Below the pieces are notes generated by a model, which was not told where the DNA came from, did not search any database, and worked only from the letters and a program-made list of their open reading frames with translations. The translations under genes were made by a program, and so were the position numbers. This document shows positions 1 to 9,500 of a stretch of DNA of 64,000 nucleotides, piece after piece (within the stretch, counting starts at the first letter, position 1; the number at the start of each line of letters is the position of its first letter). This stretch comes from Chromobotia macracanthus (taxonomy: Eukaryota; Chordata; Actinopteri; Cypriniformes; Botiidae): NCBI GenBank assembly GCA_036877525.1, contig JAZGTH010000103.1, positions 2,375,001 to 2,439,000 of the forward strand, read 5' to 3'.

Positions 1-553
1 TGAGTTACGTTATTGCATCACTTCTAATAAAAGTCATTAGCTATGTTACATTTAACATACTTACTTTTACTTTTATGGAATGTGTGATGTGGTTTAAATG
101 TATGTACAGTGTAAATGATAAAAGTAACGTGTTATTTACTTGTTACTTCTAATGATGTAATGCAACACTACTTGTAACATTATGACCCCCAACACTTAAT
201 TGAACAGTTTTTCATTGCAATTTGTTCATTTTGCATATTTTGCCTTCAGTGTTTCTGTGACTTTTGTCTTCCTAATGAAATTTGCTCTGTTGCTTTCTGT
301 TGTGTTAGTTTGTGTTTGTGGTAGATTGTATGTGGTCTGGTTTGAATCGTTTTGTTTCTCTTGTGTAGTTTCTTTAGTCTGACTCTAGATTTTGCTCAGT
401 ATTTCCATCTGTTGGTTTTTGCAGTGGTTTTCTTGTGCGTGTTTGGGTTGACAGTAGTTTGTTTTAAATGTGCAGGGCTGAAGTTATTATCTGTGTGTTT
501 TGATATGTGATCTGACCTTCAGTTGATGATCATCTTGTGATGATTGATTTTAG
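1..553 (+). other. spag9 intron, 3' part
   Basis: AT-rich sequence upstream of the first recognised exon, ending in the acceptor TTTTAG at 548-553. I see no exon, repeat element or conserved-looking block here. The intron continues beyond the window start. Confidence 0.75.
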
Positions 554-3500
554 GATGAGCTGTCTGATCACAGTCAGGGAGGGTCGAAGTCCGTCACACC
601 CATGTCCACCACGGCCTCTGATCTGGCCCTGGACTCTCAGAGGGAGGATGGAGACGGCTGCTGGAAGAACACAGAGGTCCAGGCAGTTCCTGGTACCAGA
701 ACCGTCTCTGCAGGTTAGTCTTGCCTTTACCGTGATGGAAAAAGTGTGACAGACCTTTGAATGCTTCCAAACTTCAGCATGTTAAACCAAAATGTTATTT
801 TTTGCAATTGTTTATCATAATTATTGTTAATGCTGTTAACAGCTATCATATATTGTTTTGCTTTTCCCTCACAAACAGAAAAATAGAACAGCAATTAGGA
901 GAGTCAGATTTAACAACACATCAGTGTGTTTTCTGACTGTGTGCGAGTGAAAGTTGTATTGTGAGTAATGGACAGGTCCAGACAGAATCTGCAGAATGAT
1001 TTACACATGCTAAAATGTGTTACTCAGAGCTGAAAATACCATGAAATTAGCCAGTTTAATAGAAATGTATACCTGTAGATCCTTCCATGTGGGACTGGAT
1101 ACTTACAGTATTGCCTGCTAACAGGGAACGTTCTCAGAACATTGGCTAACATTATCAAAAAACATTCTTGCTGTAACGTTGGTGGAACATTTCTTTAACA
1201 TGATATATACATCATATATATCAAAAACATTCTTAAACAGGTAGTGGAACTTTTTAAAAACATTACAGAATTAAAAAAATGTTTGAATAATGTTAACGAA
1301 GCAATAACATTAATACAACGTTTAATTAAAAAAATGGACATACTGAATGTTCCCAGAACTTTCAACTAAACTTTTTAACGTTTAATGTTACAGAAAAGTT
1401 CTTATAACCTAAAAATTGTTAGCTGGGTTATCGTGTGCTTTCATATTTTAGATGACATATATAAATGTTACACAAAAGCTCTTAATCATCACATTTCTAA
1501 TGACAGTGTAATGTTTTGGTTTATGGTTTATTTTGATTCTGAAGGTCTGCCTGATACTGAAGAGAAATCCGATGTTCAGGATATTATTGAGTCCACTCCA
1601 GAACTGGACATGGACCTGACTGGATACAAAGGTGCCAGGTAACCAACAGAGATTTGAGGCTGTGTCTCAAGACCTAGTGAGAGGCCTACTTAGACTGCAA
1701 CTTTAGCTATCTTAGGCACATTCAAATGTTCGATGGTGATGCTGTCTAGTTAGGTGAGCCACCTAAAATGGATGGTTTCAATGTAAACAATCCAAAGTGT
1801 TGACAATGGCTGTATCTCAAAATGTTTTTAAGCCACCCAAGGTGATTGAGTGCTAAGGCATGTGTGACTGATGTTCGGTGTTTGTTTTACGATTTGTTGA
1901 AGCACTCCCACCCGCGGCATTGAGAACATGGCATTTGATCGAAACACAGACTCTCTGTTTGAAGAGGTCTCGTCTGCAGGCACAGGTCTGATCGGAGACG
2001 TGGATGAAGGAGCAGATCTGTTGGGTGTGTGCAGCTCAGTTCTTAGATTTCTCCCTGCAGTGTATCAATGTACCGTTTCTTAGATGATTGTATTACTAAC
2101 AGTAAATGTGTGTCATTATTGCGTTGATGGAATGAGATGCTCTGTTCCGCATGTATAACTGACCCATATTTCTCTCTGTCTGGTCCTGCTGTTCTTCTGC
2201 TGTAACTGCAGTGGAGTACTCTGGTGTGTATGATGTCTGTCACACCGTCTGTCCTCAAACATCACAGAATCAGCATCTCCGCCTCACTGTCACTCTGTTT
2301 CACTGTAGTGGCACATCTTTCAGTCTACACTCATTCTCATACTTGCCCATTTAATTGAAAAAGATTAAACCGATTCCATGCAGGTTTCCTCTAGATTCAA
2401 TGCAGATTCAGTGCAGATTCCCTCTAGATTTCATACAGATTCTGTGCAGCCTCGGTGCAGCTTGTACTTAATTAGTGTTGCTGATCTTGCTGATGGGTCA
2501 GAAGTTTCCAGTCTTCCCAACATTTTTTATTCTTTCTGTGACCTGTTAACTTTCACCTCACAGCTGTCCATTCCTGTCTCACTCTCCATGTGTCTGTCTC
2601 TCTGTCGAACACCTGCAGTGCATGCGCTTTCACACCTGAGTCTGTCTGGTAAGACCAATCAGATGGCTTTTCCATTTCTGTCTGTCTAACCTTAAAACAC
2701 AGGGCGCATAAAATCATCTCAAACATTTGAATGAGTGTGATGGGATCACTGCAGGACACGTTCAACAGGTTGAGTGATGTCATGTTGTTTGTGTGGTGTT
2801 GTGTTTTGTAGGCATGAGTCGAGAGGTGGAGAATCTGATACAGGAGAACGTGCAGTTGTTGGAGACGAAGTAAGCCTGGTTTTTATGTGAAAGATCTTCA
2901 GTCATTTGTGCTTTTCACTGGTCTTCAGAGAACTCTTGCTGTGTGTGCAGAAATGCTTTAAACGTGGTGAAGAACGATCTGATCGCGCGTGTGGACGAGC
3001 TCTCCTGTGAGAAGGAGGTTCTTCAGGGAGAGCTTGACTCACTTCTGCAGACCAAAGCCAAACTAGAGGAGAAGAACAAAGAAATGGAGGAGGAAATGAA
3101 AAAGTCAGCCATTGTTTCATCTGAACTTTCTCCTAATTACAACCAGACCAGACTGAAACGATTCAGTAATTCAGATATTCAGAGTCAAACATCAGTTCTT
3201 TACAATAAATCTAGTTACAAAAAATGAGGCATGACAAATGAGCGGCTGAAGGCAATGTTTATCTTATAGACTTTATTATTTATGCTGTGTAATTGCTTTG
3301 TGATGGAATGGTGATGCTTAGACAAAATTACTGACTGTATTGTTATGACTACATACCTTTGGCTACATTATACTCTTTTACAGATTGAAAGCAGAGACAG
3401 AAGAGGCCAAACAGAATAATAATAATAAAGAAGATGATGAGGTGAGTGTTAATATATAAGACAAAAATACACCATAAACCATCATAACAGAAATTGTGCA

Positions 3501-6500
3501 GTCTCTCCCTCTGATGTAGCTCTCCAAATTCATTAGTGTTTACAGATAAAATATTAACATTACACTATATTAAAATGGATTGCTGTGTTAGGAGTGTGTG
3601 TGTGTCTTCTGTGGGCTGTACACAGAATTGTTGAGAGGGATTGTTGTGTTAGGAGTGTGTGATAAGTGTGTGTTCTCCTCTATGGACTCAGAGTGACGTG
3701 CCCACAGCTCAGAGGAGGAGGTTCACACGGGTGGAGATGGCTCGGGTTCTGATGGAGAGAAATCAGTACAAGGAAAGACTGATGGAGCTGCAGGAGGCCG
3801 TCAGATGGACCGAGATGATCCGGTAAACTTTACACTCAACTTACTTTACAGTACATACAACTTACAAAACATCTCCCAACCCTGTTAAAACAAGTATGTT
3901 GACAAACAGAATCAAATAAACTCTTACAGAACAGGTGAGAATTTCTGCTCACATCAAATCAAAGTTAAGGCCGCTGTAAATGATCTTAAATCACAGAAGA
4001 ATCCTGCAGCTATTAACATCTGGATGTTATTCATCACATCACAGAGAAAGTTCAGTGATGGTGTTTGGTTTGTATCAGCTGTTAAGCCAATTTTTGTTAT
4101 AAAAGGTTGAATAAGTGTAATATTTATTGTGTTCACTCTAATACAGCAGGCAGATAGAAAACGGATGCCACTGTTTTGGGAATGTAGCTTTTGTTTGTTT
4201 GTTTCAGCTGTTGTTGTTTATGCTCGGCTCACTCTCTGTTCTGACACTAATTGTTGCTCAGGAAAGTCAGCCAATTTCTCTGGCTGGAGAACAAGTTCTG
4301 GACGCCTCCACATGGAGATCGTCTGATTGCTCACAGATCTCCTACAGTGACGTGTTTTGTTTGTCCACAGAGCTTCAAGAGAAAACTCTGAAGCTGCAGA
4401 GAAGAAGAGGTCCAGCATCAGACAGTTGTAAGAGTCTTCTGTCTCACACACGCGTTCATGAGTAATGCTGCAGTCACATCAATCGGTCTGTGAGCTTCTG
4501 TCTGTGTGTGTCTGTAGCTTCAGCCGTCTGTTCAGCTCTTCCAGTTCCTCCACATCCAGCAGCGCAGCGAGAGCTCTGCCGTCCAACGTCAAGTACAACC
4601 AGCCCAGTGTCATGAAGAAGAGCAACACCTTCTCCCAGTTCCCCCGAGAGAAGTCCAAAACCTTCGACTTTCTCAAAGAAGAGTAAGCTGAGAACATCAT
4701 GAGTGCTTCCTGTTCTTCTTTTCTAGATTTTCTTGATGTTAAAAATGTCAGTCTCAGACTTACATTCCATAAAACCAAACATACTGTGATTTGTCATGTC
4801 ACCTGGCAGTCAAGCAGTCACTTCCTGTCTAAGTGGGCGGGTAGAATAAGAATAAGTTGCTGACTGGACCAGATTTATGCAAAGGTCATGTTCACACGCT
4901 TCCTCTCTCTCTCTCACTTTCTCTCCCTCTCTGTTCCTCTCTCTCTCTCTTTCCCTCTCTTTCCCTCTCTCTGTCTCTCTCTCTCTGTCTCTCTCTCTGT
5001 CTCTCTGTCTCTCTCTGTCTCTGTCTCTCCCTCTCTCTTTCCCTCGCTGTCTCTCTCTCGCTGTCTCAGTGTGGACTCGTCTAGTTCTCTGTCTCGTCGG
5101 GAGCAGAAGCGAGCTCAGTATCAGCATGTGAAGGCTCACATGCAGAAGGAAGATGGGAGGGTGACGGCACACGGCTGGAGTCTGCCTGGCAAATGCAAGG
5201 CGAGAAACAACGTCCATGTGAATGTTTGTTTTGGTCTGAACTGCTGGTGTTTATTTGCTGAGTTCTTCTGATGTTCTTCACAGGTTGCCAACGGTGGACC
5301 TGCAGAGAACAAGATGAACTTGCCAGTTCCTGTGTGTCTGAGGCCACTGGAGCAGAAAGATGCTTCTATGAAGGTGAGGACATCAAAGAGTGTGGAAAGA
5401 AACCATAAACGGACTAAAAATGGCAAGGTATCAGAAATATAATCATATCCTGTTGACAGTCTGATGTCTGTTCGTTAATGATCTGTGCAGCTGTTGTGTG
5501 CGGCTGGTGTGAACATCTCAGGTGGACAGCCATCTGATAGAGGATCTGGAGCTTCTGTTGAGGAACCTGCAGCTGAGACCGACACCTCCAAACAGAGGAA
5601 CGGATCTCAGAGCAGCCTGGATCAGCTGGAGCATCAGCAGAAGGTGAGATGTTTGTAGATGAAGCCTAATTCAGAGCTCCTCTCTGTTCACTCAGATCAT
5701 GTGTGAACATCTAAGAGTGTTCTCCATGCGTGAGAGATGTGTGTGTGTGCTGACAGGAGCAGACGGTTCAGGTGGAGATGTCCAGCCGGGTTTGGATCTG
5801 TACCAGTGCGCACTCCTCCACTAAAGTGATGATCATGGATATGACACAGCCCTCCGACCTGCTGGATAGTTTCTACGTCTGTAACTCATGTGTGCTGTGT
5901 ATCGCCAGTGTACCAGGTCAGTCAGACATCCACCACCCTTTACTGTACTGCTCTGTACTGCACAATGGATAAATGGACAGACAGACAGACAGACAGATGT
6001 TTATATAAGTTATATATTGTATTTGTTGTATATATTGTATATTGTTATTTTCTTTCAGGACTTTTGGAGACAGACTATCCCGCAGGAGAGGAGGTTCCTC
6101 AGGACCTGGAGGCGGGACCTAATGATTTTCTGGCCAGTAGCAGCTCTCAGGGTAGTGAGGGTGTGTTGAGTGGCGTGTCAGTGATTGGCTGCAGCACTGA
6201 GGAGTCCAACGTAGAATCTCAGACGGGAGCCAATCAGCAGTCAGCAGAACAAAGTCCTGTCAAAGGCAGTGGTAAGAACTTTCACCTGAAAAATCAGTAA
6301 TGCCTCACTGTTTTACACCAGACCTCAGAGTCGTGAAATGATTCTGTCTGAAGGCCAGAGAATATTATTTGTTAACCTTATTTTATTTGTTGAGAAGTTC
6401 AGAAGTTAAACGTTCTGCCTGAGATAACAGACTCCACTCCTTTGTACTGTCCTGCTTGCAGCAGATCTCTCCAGAGCTTCCAGTGAAGATGTGGTTCCAG

Positions 6501-9500
6501 CAGCAGAAGAAGCTATGGAGGCCACTGAGGAAGACCAGGAGAGCCCCGGTCAGGACAACAATCAACAACCTGGAATCTACACTGAGCACGTGTTCACTGA
6601 CCCGATGGGAACAGAATCTTCTGGAGCTTCCACAGGAACTGAGAACCAGAGGTGAACATCTGCATGTGGTTTGCTTTCAGATCGGCCTCCAGTGTCTGAT
6701 CATCTTCATATGAATCCAGTTTTGAATGGAAGCTCTGCTCTGAATTTTTTTTCCCAGAGAATCGGAAAAGGACAGCGGTGATATGACTTCTGCAGATGGA
6801 CAGACAGATCCGGTGGGTGAGGACACCCAGCGCATGAGCAGCGCTCTGCCCACCATGTGGCTGGGAGCTCAGAATGGCTGGTGAGATGTTAAATGTCCAC
6901 AAACCTTCTAAGAGTCTTACTACACCTGTACATGATACCAGCACCTCATAAAGTTATGTTGTATTATATAACAGCTCTTTAAATAACATTGCTGTTTTTG
7001 TGTAGTTTGTACGTGCACTCGTCTGTCGCCCGCTGGAGGAAATGTCTTCACGCTGTTAAACTGAAAGATTCCATCTTAAATATTGTGTAAGTGAAATGTG
7101 ACGTTCAGAATGACTCGAGGAGTTATATAAAACAAACTCATCAGTTATTCATTCTGCCCTGTTTCTGAACACATTTGCAATGTTTATGTCACACAGTCTG
7201 TCAGTAGGATTCCAGCGAACCATTTTAGGTTGTAAGAACATTTCCATGTTTCCATTAAGTAACAGAAACGATAAAAATGTTATTTTGAATGTTGTAGGAA
7301 CATTCAAAATAACATCCAGTTTTTAGATGTGTTAGCATTATCACTTGGTTATAAGAACGTAATTCAGACCTTTTTTAAATTCTTTTATGTTTTGCTAACA
7401 ACTTAAGAGTAAAATTTGTGATTTATGTGATATATAACATTAAAAAGGTTCAACTGACGTTACTGCAAGATCGTTTTTGATAATGTTAAAGAACATTAAG
7501 AGAACATTAGCTGACATTCTGAGAATTGTTTCCTTTTAGCTGGGATGTCATTGTATGTAGGTAAAATGTAATGCAATTAGTTCACACAGTTTACCATTAG
7601 CACGCAGATATACATTAGCACTTTAATTCAGTGTTGATGTAAAATAAAAGACAAACAGTGATTCAGTGTTGCTGTTGTTGTGATATGTTGTTTTCATAGA
7701 CATGTCAAAGGTCGTGTCTTGGTGGCTCTAGCTGACGGTACACTGGCCATCTTTCACAGAGGTCTCGGTAAGTCTCTGTCAGTTTATTTATATATATTAG
7801 AAAAAACTTCCTCTTTCACATTGAGTCATGTGACAGTCTTTCTGCTGTATGACAGACAGCCAGTGGGATTTGAGCAACTATCACCTGCTGGATCTGGGCC
7901 GGCCGCATCACTCCATCCGCTGCATGACGGTGGTTCATGATAAAGTCTGGTGCGGATACCGGAACCGGGTCTATGTCATCCAGCCCAAAGCCATGAGAAT
8001 AGAGGTGTGTGATTCTTACTGTACTCACATCATGAAAGCTACAGGCTGGTGATCATGCTGTATTTGTCATTGTGCTGCAGAAGTCTTTCGACGCTCACCC
8101 GCGTAAGGAGAGTCAGGTGCGGCAGTTGGCCTGGGTGGGTGACGGTGTTTGGGTGTCAATCCGTCTGGACTCCACCCTCCGCCTGTTCCACGCTCACACC
8201 TTCCAGCATCTGCAGGATGTGGACATAGAGCCATACGTCAGCAAGATGCTGGGTGAGACTGAATCCCGTCTGCCCCGGGTTTAGAGCGACCTGCCTCTTT
8301 ACACAACACCAGAGTTTCATTATGAGCCATGAGACAAATTAACACATGTTGCAGTATGATATATGATTAATATCAACTGCTGAGGTCAGTTGTCTCTTAG
8401 GACCAAGCAATCTTAGAATTTATTCCCAGCTAACAGGGAAGACATTCTCAAAATGTTGGCTAATGTTCTCCAAAGGTACTCTTAGTTATCATAAAACATT
8501 CTTGCAGTAATGTTAGTAGAACTTCCTTTAACGTTACATATATCAGTCAAAATAAATCAAAAACATTATTCTTAAGTAGTTAGTGGACTGTGTTGAAAAA
8601 CAAAAAAGTTTGAATAACGTTCTTATAATCAAACAATCCAGCAAACAAACAAACCTTAATACAACATCTGAAAAGGTTTTGAACGTTCCTAGAACTTTCA
8701 AAATAATACTTTTAACATTATTGTTGCTTAATAGCGATGTTAGTGAAACGTTCTTACAACCTATAATTGTTAGCTGTGTTGCTGTATGTTATTTTACATA
8801 AAAACAAAAATCGAATTGTCTCATATCTTCATGACCCATTAAAATAATGTATAACTTTTCTGTTTTATCTGTATAACTGAATGACCCTGAGAAGCATTTG
8901 ATCTCATTTAAAGCATTCAAACAGTGTTTATAAATCAGACGTCTGATGTCTGGAGTCAGATCTCAGCACACATCAGGTTCTCTGACGGATGAATGAATCT
9001 CTTGTTTGACAGGTACAGGGAAACTGGGCTTCTCCTTCGTGAGGATCACGGCTCTGATGGTTTCCTGTGAGCGGCTGTGGGTGGGAACAGGAAATGGTGT
9101 CATCATCTCCATTCCTCTGTCCGACTGTAAGATGATATAACACACATTCATATGATGTCACTCATATGTGCCGTCTCTTCACCTCTCTCTGTTTCTCTCC
9201 TCCTGTCTCTCTTGTTCTTCTCTCTCTCTGTTTATCTCCACCTGTCTCTCTCTCTCTTCACAGCTGTGAGTCAGTGTGGATTTCTAGGTCAGAGGGGTGA
9301 GTGGGGGGGAAACAGGAAGTTCCCAGCTAACAGTTTTAGGTTGTGAGAACGTTTCCCTGACATTTCCATTGTTACAAAAACGTTAAAAATGTTATTGTGA
9401 AAGTTCTAAGAACAATCAAAATGTCAGTTTTTATGTCTTATATTAACGTTATTGTTTGGATATAAGAACGTTATTCAAACATTTTTTTAATCTGAAACTT

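Noticed and set aside
4810..5217. Arg/Glu-rich 135-codon minus-strand frame and Leu/Ser-rich plus-strand frames
   Set aside because: By-products of the CT microsatellite upstream of spag9 exon 10.
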